NCBI RefSeq assembly: GCF_041206865.1
Contig: NZ_JBGEDP010000001.1
Coordinates: 2,480,001-2,544,000 of the forward strand
Direction: 5' to 3'
DNA from: Mycobacterium sp. HUMS_12744610
GTDB lineage: Bacteria > Actinomycetota > Actinomycetes > Mycobacteriales > Mycobacteriaceae
Length of the DNA: 64,000 bases
The first letter of the stretch is position 1, and each line of letters begins with the position of its first letter. The translations under genes and the position numbers were made by a program. Below, piece by piece: positions 26,440-37,538 of this stretch. The notes under the pieces were generated by a model that saw nothing but the letters and a program-made list of their open reading frames with translations, made no database searches and was not told where the DNA came from.

Positions 26440-27765
26440 TCACGCCGGCGGCGCACCGGTCCGGACCGGCAGCGGAACCTGAGTCACGGCGCCGCCAGCT
26501 ACGCCGGCCGGATGGGTGGGGTAGTTCAGCTGGCCCACCGTCGCCGCCACGCGCAGCACGTACGCGTCCCTGGGCTGGGTGGGATCGCGCCCGGTGAAGT
26601 CGGTGATGCGCTTGAGCCGGTACCGCACGGTGTTTGGATGAACGAACAACTTCCTGGCACAAGCCTCAATCGCCCCGCCACAATCCAGGTAGGCCTCGAG
26701 GGTTTCGATCAGCGTGGGCCCGGCGTCGGCCAGCGGTCCCATCACGTCGGTGTGCAGCGCCACGATCGCCGACGCGTCGCCCATCAGGGCGCGCTCGGGC
26801 AGCAGTTCTCGTGCCTGCACCGGCCGCGGCGCCCCGCTCCAGCCGGCGACGGCGTTCATTCCAGAGATGGCCTCGCTGGCGCTGTGGTAGGCCGCGGTCA
26901 GCATGGGCGCCGTCGGCCCGATGACCACCGGGCCGTCGGAGAACGCGTTCAGCAGGTCGGTCAGGAACTTATCGGTCGGCGACAAGTGGCCGGACACGAC
27001 CGCCACCAACCAGGTGCCGTGCACGTCGGTGAGCGCCGCCCGCCCGTGCCGGGCGGCGATGTCGCGGACGTCCTGGCTGGCGCGCTCGCTGCCGGCCGGA
27101 TCGCCGGTGCCGGCCGGGTCGACGCGACCGGGTGCGGGGGTGCCGACCACCACCGTCGCCGGCGCGGTGGTGTCCCAGTTCAGCGCCGCCGCCCGGGACA
27201 GCAACTCGGGGCCGGTGTCCCCGCGCACCACCGCGTCGACGACGCTGGCCTCCATGCGGCTGTCCCAGGTACCGCGCGCCTCGGCCGCGTCGGCGTAGGC
27301 CGTGGCGGCGGTGAACGCCAGGTCGCGACTGTACTTCAGGATCCCCACCGTGAGGGCGGTCAGCTGCTCCTCGGAGCGGGCCAACAGCGGCACCACCTCC
27401 TCGAAGAACTCCATGGTGACCCGCACCATGTCCACGCTGTGGCGGAGCGGCATTCGCCGGGCCAGGTCCTGGGGTACCAACTCGAAGGCCTGCGCGGTGT
27501 AGCTGACGTTGCTGTGCGGGTCGCCCATCCACTCCACGAAGTTGACCACCGCCGTTTGCACGACCAGCGCCACGCTGGCACGCTGGGACGCTTCCAGCTC
27601 GGCGAAGAAGGGCAAGCGCTCCTGCATGGCCGAGACGGCCTCGGTGGCCAGCCGGCCGGAGTACTGCTTCAACCGGCGCAGCACGGAGTCGGGAACGGTG
27701 TTCAGCAGCTCCAGGGGCGACCGGGGATGCTTGGCAAACGGACCGGCGAAAGCGTTGTCGTTCAC
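26440..27765 (-). CDS. mabR: FAS-II transcriptional regulator MabR (PucR-type)
   Basis: The 441-residue protein ends in a PucR-type helix-turn-helix (IEACARKLFVHPNTVRYRLK, then RITDFTGRDP) after a long sensor region. It corresponds to Rv2242, MabR, which binds the fabD promoter and controls mycolic acid elongation, with acyl-CoA chains reported as ligands. It lies directly upstream of the FAS-II operon and 51 bases after aceE. The GTG start appears leaderless: TAGGTT is six bases upstream of it. The N-terminus may be a little shorter in reality. Confidence 0.9.
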   Translation of the reverse strand: MNDNAFAGPFAKHPRSPLELLNTVPDSVLRRLKQYSGRLATEAVSAMQERLPFFAELEASQRASVALVVQTAVVNFVEWMGDPHSNVSYTAQAFELVPQDLARRMPLRHSVDMVRVTMEFFEEVVPLLARSEEQLTALTVGILKYSRDLAFTAATAYADAAEARGTWDSRMEASVVDAVVRGDTGPELLSRAAALNWDTTAPATVVVGTPAPGRVDPAGTGDPAGSERASQDVRDIAARHGRAALTDVHGTWLVAVVSGHLSPTDKFLTDLLNAFSDGPVVIGPTAPMLTAAYHSASEAISGMNAVAGWSGAPRPVQARELLPERALMGDASAIVALHTDVMGPLADAGPTLIETLEAYLDCGGAIEACARKLFVHPNTVRYRLKRITDFTGRDPTQPRDAYVLRVAATVGQLNYPTHPAGVAGGAVTQVPLPVRTGAPPA

Positions 27766-27793
27766 CCCTAAAACCTACGCCTTTTTTTAGGAA
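27766..27793 (-). promoter_or_regulatory. Leaderless mabR promoter inside an inverted repeat
   Basis: On the minus strand TAGGTT (27777-27772), a TANNNT -10 box, is followed by TTAGGG and then the GTG of mabR, leaving no room for a leader. The box lies in an inverted repeat, CCTAAAA...TTTTAGG, spanning about 27768-27792, which could be an autoregulatory operator or the end of the aceE transcript. Confidence 0.55.
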
Positions 27794-27816
27794 GTTTCCG
27801 CCAAAGCGGTGCGCCC

Positions 27817-30606
<2,790 letters not shown>

Positions 30607-30791
30607 CGCACTGCTCCTGTGTTCTGCGGGACGTGTGGCTTTGCGGTGCACCGCACCTGGTCTCCCTATCGTGCCGCACCGGCGTTCGGGGCGGGAACCC
30701 GCCGTCCATCCGCCGCGCAACGTTCACCCGGCCCGGCGATCCGGTGCGTCGGGAGGTTGCCGAATGTCGTCACCCGGTAACGTCAGCACCC

Positions 30792-31394
30792 GTGCTCATC
30801 GGATGGCGCGGGGTCCCTCGCGCGCGCGTGGGGGACCTGCGCAGGCGGGGTGCCCTGGCGCTGGGCTGCGCGGCGGCGGCCCTGATGGGCGTGCTCGGTC
30901 TGGTGGCCGGGTGCACCACGGTCACCAACGGCACGGCGACGCCCGACACCAACCTGGCCCCGGCCTACCGGCAATCGGTCTCGGCGTCGGTGTCGGCCTC
31001 GCAGGCGACCTCGAGCAGCCGGGAGTCGCAGCGGCAGCAGTCGCTGACGACCAGGGCGGTCCGCAGCTCCTGCGATTCGCTCGCCACCGCGAGCAAAGAC
31101 GCGATCGACAAGGTGAACGAGTTCGTGGCCGCGTTCAATGCGGGCCGCAGCACCGGCCCGACCGAGGGACCGGCCATCGCGGCGCTCAACGACAGCGCCG
31201 CGAAGGTCCTCGACAGCTTCAACGACGCGCTGTCCCAGCAGCTCAAAGACGCCTTCAACGCCTACGCCGACGCGGCGCACGCGGTGGCGAACGCCATCGG
31301 GACCCACGCGCCGACCGGCGAGTTCAACAAGCGGGTCGACCAGCTCAACGACGCCAAGACCAAGGCGCTCAAGCTGTGCCTGGCCTCGTTCTGA
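30792..31394 (+). CDS. Putative lipoprotein (Rv2240c-like)
   Basis: A hydrophobic segment ending in the lipobox LVAGC (near residue 42 from this GTG start) is followed by a Ser/Thr-rich stretch and a helical, mostly alpha domain of about 130 residues with two cysteines (SSCDSLA and KLCLASF). An alternative GTG at 30828 would shorten the N-terminus. No enzymatic motif is seen. It is divergent from aceE, with about 185 bases between them in which I see no clear promoter. Confidence 0.72.
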   Translation: MLIGWRGVPRARVGDLRRRGALALGCAAAALMGVLGLVAGCTTVTNGTATPDTNLAPAYRQSVSASVSASQATSSSRESQRQQSLTTRAVRSSCDSLATASKDAIDKVNEFVAAFNAGRSTGPTEGPAIAALNDSAAKVLDSFNDALSQQLKDAFNAYADAAHAVANAIGTHAPTGEFNKRVDQLNDAKTKALKLCLASF

Positions 31395-31520
31395 GGGGTT
31401 CTGAGAAGCTCCTGCCAGCCGATTCCCAGGGCAGCTCCTGAGTAGAGGTATGGACCCGGTGCCGGCTGTGCGACGATAATCCCCATCGCACGGCGCGGAC
31501 GAATACAAGGAGGCTCCACG

Positions 31521-31931
31521 GTGGTCGCGGCGGATCACGCTCGCAAATTGGGCATCCAACGAGACCAAGTCGTCCAGGAGTGGGGTTGGGACGAAGACAC
31601 CGACGACGACATCCGCGCCGCGGTCGAGGAGGCCTGCGGCAGTGAGCTGCTCGACGAGGACACCGACGAGGTCGTCGACGTCGTGCTGCTGTGGTGGCGC
31701 GACGGCGACGGGGACCTGGTGGACACGCTGATGGATGCCATCAGCCCGCTGGCCGAGGACGGGGTGATCTGGGTGCTGACGCCCAAGACCGGCAAACCCG
31801 GTCACGTGCTGCCCGCCGACATCGCCGAGGCGGCGCCGACCGCGGGCCTGATGCCGACCTCGTCGGTCAACCTGGGGGACTGGGCCGCCAGCCGGCTGGT
31901 CCAGCCCAAATCCCGGGCCGGGAAGCGTTGA
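31521..31931 (+). CDS. DUF3052 family protein (Rv2239c-like)
   Basis: The 136-residue acidic protein starts at a GTG with an AAGGAGG site. DUF3052 proteins are small, conserved in actinobacteria and of unknown role. Features include WGWDEDTDDDIR near residue 23 and VVLLWWRDGDGDLVD near the middle. Its stop overlaps the ATG of ahpE (TGATG), so it is co-translated with that peroxidase, hinting at an oxidative-stress link. Confidence 0.85.
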   Translation: MVAADHARKLGIQRDQVVQEWGWDEDTDDDIRAAVEEACGSELLDEDTDEVVDVVLLWWRDGDGDLVDTLMDAISPLAEDGVIWVLTPKTGKPGHVLPADIAEAAPTAGLMPTSSVNLGDWAASRLVQPKSRAGKR

Positions 31932-32392
31932 TGCTGCCGGTCGGAGCCACCGCCCCGGATTTCACGTTGCGTGACCAGAATCAGCAGCGCGTGACCCTCA
32001 GCGGCTACCGCGACGCCAAGAACGTCCTGCTGGTGTTCTTCCCGCTGGCGTTCACCGGGATCTGCCAGGGCGAACTGGACGCGGTGCGCGATCATCTGCC
32101 CGACTTCGAGAACGACGACCGCGCGGTGCTGGCCATCTCGGTGGGCCCGCCGCCCACACACAAGATCTGGGCGATCCAGAGCGGGTTCCTGTTTCCGGTG
32201 CTGTCGGATTTCTGGCCGCACGGCGAGGTCAGCCAGGCCTACGGCGTGTTCAACGACGACGCCGGCTACTCCAATCGCGGCACCTTCGTCGTGGATCGGT
32301 CCGGGATCATCCGGTTCGCGGAGTGCAAGCAGCCCGGCGAGGCGCGCGACCAGCGCCTCTGGACCAAGGCGCTGGCGGCTTTGCAGGATTGA
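31931..32392 (+). CDS. ahpE: One-cysteine peroxiredoxin AhpE
   Basis: The 153-residue peroxiredoxin has the peroxidatic cysteine Cys45 in FTGICQGEL and lacks a resolving cysteine, as known for mycobacterial AhpE. It reduces hydroperoxides, peroxynitrite and fatty-acid peroxides, and is recycled by mycoredoxin or mycothiol. It is coupled to the DUF3052 gene and is followed by a GC-rich repeat and tRNA-Val. Confidence 0.94.
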   Translation: MLPVGATAPDFTLRDQNQQRVTLSGYRDAKNVLLVFFPLAFTGICQGELDAVRDHLPDFENDDRAVLAISVGPPPTHKIWAIQSGFLFPVLSDFWPHGEVSQAYGVFNDDAGYSNRGTFVVDRSGIIRFAECKQPGEARDQRLWTKALAALQD

Positions 32393-32401
32393 GGTTCCGG
32401 C

Positions 32402-32463
32402 GAGCGCGCGTGTCTCTGTACGGCGACACGCCGCGTGGGGCGTACAAGCGCGCCCGCGCGCCG
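32402..32463. repeat. GC-rich imperfect hairpin after ahpE, related to the one at 7.5 kb
   Basis: The sequence GCGAGCGCGCGTGTC, then GTACGGCGACACGCCGC and CGTAC, forms nested imperfect arms. It shares the order GCGAGCG-GCGTGTC-CGGCG-CACGCCGC with the hairpin at 7497-7556. It probably ends the ahpE transcript. Confidence 0.5.
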
Positions 32464-32509
32464 GGTTTGGGTACTTGCGCTGGGGGCGTGTAGCCTCCGG
32501 CGGGCATGG

Positions 32510-32584
32510 GGGCGCGTAGCTCAGTGGTAGAGCTCTGGTTTTACACACCAGCGGTCGGCGGTTCGATACCGTCCGCGCCCACCA
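32510..32584 (+). tRNA. tRNA-Val (anticodon TAC)
   Basis: A full cloverleaf can be drawn: the acceptor stem GGGCGCG pairs with CGCGCCC, the D arm has GCTCAGTGGTAGAGC, the anticodon stem CTGGT/ACCAG carries loop TTTACAC with anticodon TAC, and the T arm contains GGTTCGATACC. The CCA end is encoded. M. tuberculosis has tRNA-Val at the same place after ahpE. Its 3' half is duplicated at 33119-33158. Confidence 0.95.
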
Positions 32585-32623
32585 AGAAATACCTGCTGGG
32601 GGCAATGGATACGCCGCCCGCAG

Positions 32624-32893
32624 TTATCGCCGATGTTCGGCTTCGCTCGCCTGGTGCAGGGCAGCCATGATCGCCTCACGAGTGGGTAAGTCGAGTCGGC
32701 AAGATCGTCCAATCGGCACTGCGCCAGCGCGCATTACGTCGGCGCCGTTGACGACAACCGACGGTGACGGGAAGTCCCCGACGTGTTCGGTGATCGGCAC
32801 GTCGATTCCCAGTGAGCCGAGGCACTCGGCCAGGGTCTCGCGTGTGGCGGCGGCGTTTGGGCATCCGGGATGGCTGAGAAGCTCGATTTGCAT
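32624..32893 (-). CDS. Small thioredoxin-fold protein, possible organomercurial/metal-related
   Basis: The 89-residue protein (start at the ATG giving MQIELLSHPGCPNAAATRE) has a beta-alpha-beta opening with a CPN motif at Cys11. It then has PSPSVVVNGADV, similar to the SPTLLVDG turn of thioredoxin-like proteins, and a single later cysteine in RSCRLD. Short mycobacterial proteins of this type are often annotated as alkylmercury lyase-like or glutaredoxin-like. It lies between the tRNA-Val gene and its duplicated 3' half, so it may be cargo of an integrated element. Confidence 0.55.
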   Translation of the reverse strand: MQIELLSHPGCPNAAATRETLAECLGSLGIDVPITEHVGDFPSPSVVVNGADVMRAGAVPIGRSCRLDLPTREAIMAALHQASEAEHRR

Positions 32894-33118
32894 GGTCTGG
32901 TGGCCCCTTCCCATCTCACGGCCAAAGCGGTCGTCCAGTCAAGGATGCCAGGACGCGGGACTCCGCAGCTACGGATTCCAGGCGATTATCGACGGTGGGA
33001 ACACTTGAACGAGCCGACCCCCGTTGGGCCGAAAGCGCCAGGCAGGAAACGACGGGAGCGGTTTTCGATCTTCGTCGTACCGGCTCTTGTCGGCGGCACT
33101 GAACGTGGCGATAAAGAT

Positions 33119-33158
33119 TCACACACCAGCGGTCGGTGGTTCGATACCGTCCGCGCCC
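33119..33158 (+). other. Duplicated 3' half of tRNA-Val (candidate att site)
   Basis: CACACCAGCGGTCGG, one differing base, then GGTTCGATACCGTCC and GCGCCCAC repeat the anticodon-stem-to-acceptor part of the tRNA-Val gene about 580 bases downstream, with a single mismatch over about 39 bases. Such half copies form when an element integrates at a tRNA 3' end. Apart from the thioredoxin-fold gene, the enclosed DNA (32894-33118) shows nothing coding and no integrase. Confidence 0.7.
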
Positions 33159-33207
33159 ACGCGGGTTGACGCGGCGTCGCCGCGACCGATATGGCAGTCT
33201 CGGGGAC

Positions 33208-33401
33208 GTGGACGAGCATCCGGATTTTCAGACTGCCGGTGCGGGCCGGACGGCGGCGCCCGTGCGGCCCGCTGTCCCAGGCCGGAACCGATGGACATGG
33301 TCCGGACGCTGATGGCCGACGCCCACCGCCGCGTCAGCGACCTCGAGCGGGCCGGCGGGAAGGCCGGCCACCGGCCGCGCTCCGATGATGACGACTGGTG
33401 A
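33208..33401 (+). pseudogene. Possible short frameshifted gene upstream of the epoxide hydrolase
   Basis: From a GTG the frame reads MDEHPDFQTAGAGRTAAPVR and stops near 33312. Another frame continues with MDMVRTLMADAHRRVSDLER and GRPRSDDDDW-like residues to a stop at 33401. Together they would make a protein of about 64 residues ending in acidic DDDDW that overlaps the start of the next gene. Codon composition suits coding DNA, but I know no family, so this is a weak call. Confidence 0.3.
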
Positions 33402-34524
33402 CACGGTGAAGCCGTTCCACATCGACGTATCCGACGACGTGCTGGGGGATCTGAGCTCGCGCCTGGCGCGCACCCGCTGGCCCGAGGCCGAATGCGTGGA
33501 CGACTGGAGTCAGGGCATCCCGCTGGACTACACCCGCGTGTTGGCCGGCTACTGGGCCGACGAATACGATTGGCGCTCCCGCGAGGCCGCGCTGAACCGC
33601 TTCGACCAGTTCACCACCGAAATCGACGGGCTGGACATCCATTTCATCCATCAGCGCTCACCGCACCCCGATGCGTTCCCGCTGCTGATCACGCACGGCT
33701 GGCCCGGCTCGATCGTGGAGTTCCAGAAGGTGATAGAGCCCCTGACCAACCCGGCGTCCGGCCGCGCCGAAGACGCGTTTCACGTTGTGTGCCCGTCACT
33801 TCCGGGCTACGGCTTCTCCGGGAAGCCCACCCGCACCGGGTGGGGCGTCGAGCGGATCGCGCACGCGTGGGAGACGCTCATGGGCCGCCTCGGCTACCAG
33901 CGGTACGGCGCGCAGGGCGGCGACTGGGGCGCGGCCGTCACCACCCAGATCGGCCGCAACCGCGGACGCTGCGCGGCCATCCACCTGAACATGCCGATCG
34001 GGCGCCCGACCCCCGAAGCGCTGAAGAACCCGACCGAAGAGGAACAGCGGGCCCTGGCCGCGCTCGCCGCACACCGCAAGTGGGGCACCGGCTACTCCAA
34101 GCAGCAGTCCACTCGGCCGCAGACGCTGGGCTACGGGCTCGTCGATTCGCCGGTGGGCCAACTGGCGTGGATCGTCGAGAAGTTCTGGGCCTGGATGGAT
34201 TGCGACGGCAACCCGGAGAACGTGCTGAGCCGCGACGAGTTGCTCGACAACGTGATGGTGTACTGGGTGACGGGCACGGCCACCTCCTCGGCCCGTCTCT
34301 ACTGGGAGAGCTTCCGGGTGTGGGAGCAGCAGGACAGGGTCGAATTGCCCACGGGCGTCGCGGCTTTCCCGGGCGAGCTGATGAAGCCGCCGCGGTCTTG
34401 GTGCGAACCGGCCTACAACATCACGCGCTGGACGGCCATGCCGCGCGGCGGGCACTTCGCGGCCTTCGAGCAGCCAGAGCTGTTCGTCGAGGATTTGCGC
34501 GCGTTCTTCGCCACGGTGCGGTGA
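33385..34524 (+). CDS. Epoxide hydrolase (EHN-type alpha/beta hydrolase)
   Basis: The 379-residue protein has the N-terminal EHN domain of microsomal-type epoxide hydrolases (residues about 10-110, RWPEAECVDDW), then the alpha/beta hydrolase core. Motifs are ITHGWPGS (oxyanion hole, near residue 109) and QGGDWGA (nucleophile Asp near 181). A lid tyrosine is likely in the YW pairs, and the C-terminal PRGGHFAAFEQPE holds the catalytic histidine. It opens epoxides to diols. The second ATG (33388) is an equal start candidate. Confidence 0.85.
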   Translation: MMTTGDTVKPFHIDVSDDVLGDLSSRLARTRWPEAECVDDWSQGIPLDYTRVLAGYWADEYDWRSREAALNRFDQFTTEIDGLDIHFIHQRSPHPDAFPLLITHGWPGSIVEFQKVIEPLTNPASGRAEDAFHVVCPSLPGYGFSGKPTRTGWGVERIAHAWETLMGRLGYQRYGAQGGDWGAAVTTQIGRNRGRCAAIHLNMPIGRPTPEALKNPTEEEQRALAALAAHRKWGTGYSKQQSTRPQTLGYGLVDSPVGQLAWIVEKFWAWMDCDGNPENVLSRDELLDNVMVYWVTGTATSSARLYWESFRVWEQQDRVELPTGVAAFPGELMKPPRSWCEPAYNITRWTAMPRGGHFAAFEQPELFVEDLRAFFATVR

Positions 34525-34548
34525 GCGGCCCGTCCGCCCGCCGGCACG

Positions 34549-34585
34549 ATATGGCTGTATGGCTGAGCTGATAAGGTCAGCCATA
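34549..34585. promoter_or_regulatory. Operator-like repeat upstream of the vapB-like gene
   Basis: TATGGCTGA (34558-34566) is inverted as TCAGCCATA (34577-34585), and ATATGGCTG (34549-34557) is a further direct copy. The right arm reaches the antitoxin start codon. VapBC complexes bind such repeats to repress their own operon, so this is a likely autoregulatory site. Confidence 0.55.
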
Positions 34586-34825
34586 TGAAGACCACCGTGA
34601 ATCTCCCGGACGAGCTGTTCCGCGAGGCGCAAACTCGCCCGCCGGGAACAGACGACGTTGCGGGAGTTGATCGAGAGCGGCCTGCGCGCGGTGATCAAGC
34701 AGCGCTCCGGCGCCGAGTCTTTCGTACTCACCGACGCCAGCGTCGACGGGCAGGGCTTGCAGCCGGCGTTCCGCGGCGCCTCGTGGGAGAAAATCCGCGA
34801 CGAGATCTACGCCAACCCGGCATGA
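34585..34825 (+). pseudogene. VapB-like antitoxin, frameshifted
   Basis: The ribbon-helix-helix start MKTTVNLPDELFREAQ reads from the ATG. Near 34633 the frame changes, and the conserved remainder continues one frame over (REQTTLRELIESGLRAVIKQ, then SFVLTDASVDGQG, and EKIRDEIYANPA to the stop). A shift of one base would restore an antitoxin of about 80 residues. Its stop overlaps the toxin ATG (ATGA). It is either a real loss or a sequence error. Confidence 0.7.
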
Positions 34826-35259
34826 TCGCCGTCGACACCAATATCTTGGTCTATGCCCATCGGCGAGACTCCGAGTTTCACTCGGCCGCGTCCGCACGCA
34901 TCAAGACACTCGCCGAAGGCAAAGCCGCGTGGGCGGTTCCCTGGCCGTGCCTGCACGAATTCTTCGCGATAAGCACACACCCGAAGATCTACAGCCCGCC
35001 GAGTTCGCAGAGTCAAGCCATCGCACAAGTCGATGCGTGGCTGGAATCGCCTTCCCTGTCCGTGCTCGGCGAGCCCGCGGGCTACTGGGAACGGCTCAAG
35101 ACGATGCTCGCTGCGGGGAAGGTCACCGGCTCGCTGGTGCACGACGCGCACATAGCGGCATTGTGCGTGGCGCACGGCGTACGCGAATTATGGTCCGCTG
35201 ATCGAGATTTCGGCAGGTTCGGCTCCGTGGTCGCGGTGAGGAATCCGTTGGTTGGCTGA
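34822..35259 (+). CDS. VapC-type PIN-domain toxin
   Basis: The 145-residue protein has the PIN fold acidic residues: Asp5 in AVDTNILVYA, a glutamate in PCLHEFFAIS, and the C-terminal aspartates in VHDAHIAALC and LWSADRDFGRF. VapC toxins are RNases that cut tRNA or rRNA. The reading frame looks intact while the partner antitoxin is frameshifted, which would be harmful unless the antitoxin is made by another route or the shift is a sequence error. Confidence 0.88.
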   Translation: MIAVDTNILVYAHRRDSEFHSAASARIKTLAEGKAAWAVPWPCLHEFFAISTHPKIYSPPSSQSQAIAQVDAWLESPSLSVLGEPAGYWERLKTMLAAGKVTGSLVHDAHIAALCVAHGVRELWSADRDFGRFGSVVAVRNPLVG

Positions 35260-35278
35260 CGGCAGAAACCCGCGGCAG

Positions 35279-36217
35279 ATGCGGCCGACCCGCAGTGCCG
35301 GCGTGCTGGCCGGCTACCTGGCCGACGTCGTGCTGGGTGACCCGAAGCGGGGTCATCCGGTCGCGCTGTTCGGCCGCGCGGCGGCCCGGTTGGAGCGGGT
35401 CACCTACCGCGACAGCAGGATCGCCGGCGCCGTGCACGTGGGCCTGCTGGTGGCCGGCGTGGGCGCGCTGGGTGCGGCCGCGGGCAGGACCGCCGACCGC
35501 GGCGGCCGGGCCGGGCCGGGCGCGGTCACCGCGGCGGCCACCTGGGTCGCGCTGGGCGGAACGTCGCTGACGCGCACCGGCCTGCACATGGCACGGCTGC
35601 TGGAGCGCGGCGATATCGACGCCGCGCGGCGGCTGCTGCCGTCGCTGTGCGGGCGCGACCCGGCCGCGCTGGATCGGGCGGGCCTGACGCGCGCGGCGCT
35701 GGAGTCGGTCGCCGAGAATACCTCCGACGCCCAGGTCGCCCCGCTGCTGTGGGCGGCGGCCGGCGGCGCGCCCGCGGTGCTGGCCTACCGCGGCGTCAAC
35801 ACCCTGGACTCGATGATCGGCTACCGCTCGCCGCGCTACGCCCGGTTCGGTTGGGCCGCAGCGCGATTGGACGACGCGGTCAACTACGTCGCGGCGCGCG
35901 CGACCGCCGCCCTGGTGGTGATCTGCGCGCCGCTGGTGGGAGGATCGCCGCCGGGTGCGGCGCGAGCCTGGCGTCGCGACGCCGCCGCCCATCCCAGCCC
36001 CAACGCCGGCGTCGTCGAGGCGGCCTTCGCCGGGGCGCTGGGGGTGCGGCTCGGCGGGCCCACCCGGTATCGCCACGAGCTGGAGTTGCGGCCCACCCTC
36101 GGCGATGGCGGCCCGCCCGGCGTGGCCGACCTGCGCCGCGCGGTGGCGTTGTCGGCGGTGGTACAGGTGGTGGCCGCGCTGCTCGCGGGCGGATTGTCCT
36201 ACCCGCGGCGGCCGTAG
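35279..36217 (+). CDS. cobD: Adenosylcobinamide-phosphate synthase CobD
   Basis: The 312-residue membrane protein of the CobD/CbiB family has GDPKRGHPVALFGR near residue 20 and the signature ESVAENTSDAQVAPLLWA, followed by GVNTLDSMIGY. It attaches the aminopropanol arm to adenosylcobyric acid in vitamin B12 synthesis. Its final 19 bases overlap the end of the convergent SURF1 gene. The second cobalamin-related gene, cobC, is nearby. Confidence 0.92.
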   Translation: MRPTRSAGVLAGYLADVVLGDPKRGHPVALFGRAAARLERVTYRDSRIAGAVHVGLLVAGVGALGAAAGRTADRGGRAGPGAVTAAATWVALGGTSLTRTGLHMARLLERGDIDAARRLLPSLCGRDPAALDRAGLTRAALESVAENTSDAQVAPLLWAAAGGAPAVLAYRGVNTLDSMIGYRSPRYARFGWAAARLDDAVNYVAARATAALVVICAPLVGGSPPGAARAWRRDAAAHPSPNAGVVEAAFAGALGVRLGGPTRYRHELELRPTLGDGGPPGVADLRRAVALSAVVQVVAALLAGGLSYPRRP

Positions 36218-37041
36218 CGGTCGGCGAGCTTCTCCTCGACGGTCTGCGGGGGCGGCGGGGCCTCGCCAGCAGGCGGCGTCGCCTGCTGCTTCTCCCGGCG
36301 GCGGGCCCGGAGCTCGGCGTAGGCGAAATAGCCCAGCCCGATCGGGGCGAGGATGCCGAACGAGATCCACTGGATGCCGTAGGACAGGAACGGCCCGGCG
36401 TCCAGGTGCGGAATGCCGACGACGCCCAGCCCGCCGGGCTGGTCCTCGACCAGCTGCAGGTACGAGCCGGTCAGCGGGACCTTGGTCAGCGTCGAGACCT
36501 GTTCGGTGTTGATCGAATACACCTGCTCGAAGCCGTCATTGAGGAACGGCTCCTTGTCCTGGGCGGCCGGCTCGGAGTCGCGCAGCCGCGCCGTGATGGT
36601 TACGGTCTGCTGCGGTGCCGGGGGGATCGGGGGCACGTGCGAGCCCTGCTCGGGTCGCACGTAGCCGCGGTCGACCAGGACGGTGGGCCCGTCGTCGACG
36701 GCGAACGGTGCGAGCACCTCGAACGCGGGATCGCCGTCGACGACGCGCAGCCGGGCCAGCACACGAACGTCGGCCAGGTAGTGCCCGGTCGCCGTAACCC
36801 TGCGCCACTGCGCGTCGGGTGCCGACGAATCCTGCTGCGGCAGCAGTGTTCTCAAAGGCACCGGGGCGGTGTTGAGGGACTGCTCGATCTGGTGGTTCTC
36901 CCGGGTCGTCCTGGTGTTCTTGCCCAGCTGCCACGGCGCGAGCACGGTGAAGCACAGGTAGGTGAAGGCGATGACCACCAAGGCCAGAGCTATCCAGCCC
37001 GGCCGCAGCAGGAACGCCAGGCCCCGCACCGGACGAGGCAT
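36199..37041 (-). CDS. SURF1-family cytochrome c oxidase assembly protein
   Basis: The 280-residue protein has two membrane helices (residues about 15-36 and 225-248) on either side of an extracytoplasmic domain, the SURF1 layout. The first helix is followed by APWQLGK, the region of the family WQ signature. SURF1 helps insert haem a during oxidase assembly. The start overlaps the stop of ptpA (TGATG), so it is in an operon with ptpA and ptkA. The C-terminal tail is proline-rich. Confidence 0.88.
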   Translation of the reverse strand: MPRPVRGLAFLLRPGWIALALVVIAFTYLCFTVLAPWQLGKNTRTTRENHQIEQSLNTAPVPLRTLLPQQDSSAPDAQWRRVTATGHYLADVRVLARLRVVDGDPAFEVLAPFAVDDGPTVLVDRGYVRPEQGSHVPPIPPAPQQTVTITARLRDSEPAAQDKEPFLNDGFEQVYSINTEQVSTLTKVPLTGSYLQLVEDQPGGLGVVGIPHLDAGPFLSYGIQWISFGILAPIGLGYFAYAELRARRREKQQATPPAGEAPPPPQTVEEKLADRYGRRG

Positions 37042-37538
37042 CAGCCCGTTCCGTTCCGCTCGAGTCGGTCGTCGACCCAGTCGTGCAAGCCGGGCAGGGC
37101 GGCCGCGATGACGGTGTAAACCGCCTCGAAGTCCTCGTGTTCGCCGTAGTAGGGATCCTCGACGTCGGGCGTGTGGGCCCCCGAACGCGGGTCGAACGAC
37201 CGCAGCATCCGCAGCCGCTGGGGGTCGACGCCCAGGTGTTGCAGCATCCGCAGGTGGTTGCGGCTCATGGCCACCACCAGGTCGGCCGCGAGGTGGTCGG
37301 CGCCGACCTGGGCGGCGCAATGGTCGGTGGGGATGCCGTGGTCGCGCAGGACGCGGGCCGCCCGTGCGTCGGCGCTGCTGCCGACGTGCCAGTCGCCGGT
37401 GCCCGCACTGCTCACCCGCACCGCGTCGCCCAGGCCGCGGCGCCGTAGTTGGTCGGCGAACATCTTCTCGGCCATCACCGAGCGGCAGATGTTGCCGGTA
37501 CAGACGAACGTGACGTGCAGCGGCTCGCGATCAGACAC
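37041..37538 (-). CDS. ptpA: Low-molecular-weight protein tyrosine phosphatase PtpA
   Basis: The 165-residue protein has the LMW-PTP loop VCTGNICRS with nucleophile Cys13 and the general acid aspartate in VEDPYYG. In pathogenic mycobacteria PtpA is secreted into macrophages and blocks phagosome acidification. The GTG start overlaps the end of ptkA, the kinase that phosphorylates PtpA. The two therefore form a kinase-phosphatase unit. Confidence 0.94.
   Translation of the reverse strand: MSDREPLHVTFVCTGNICRSVMAEKMFADQLRRRGLGDAVRVSSAGTGDWHVGSSADARAARVLRDHGIPTDHCAAQVGADHLAADLVVAMSRNHLRMLQHLGVDPQRLRMLRSFDPRSGAHTPDVEDPYYGEHEDFEAVYTVIAAALPGLHDWVDDRLERNGTG

Noticed and set aside
33119..33158. A second functional tRNA-Val gene
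   Set aside because: Only the 3' half is present, with no 5' acceptor strand or D arm.
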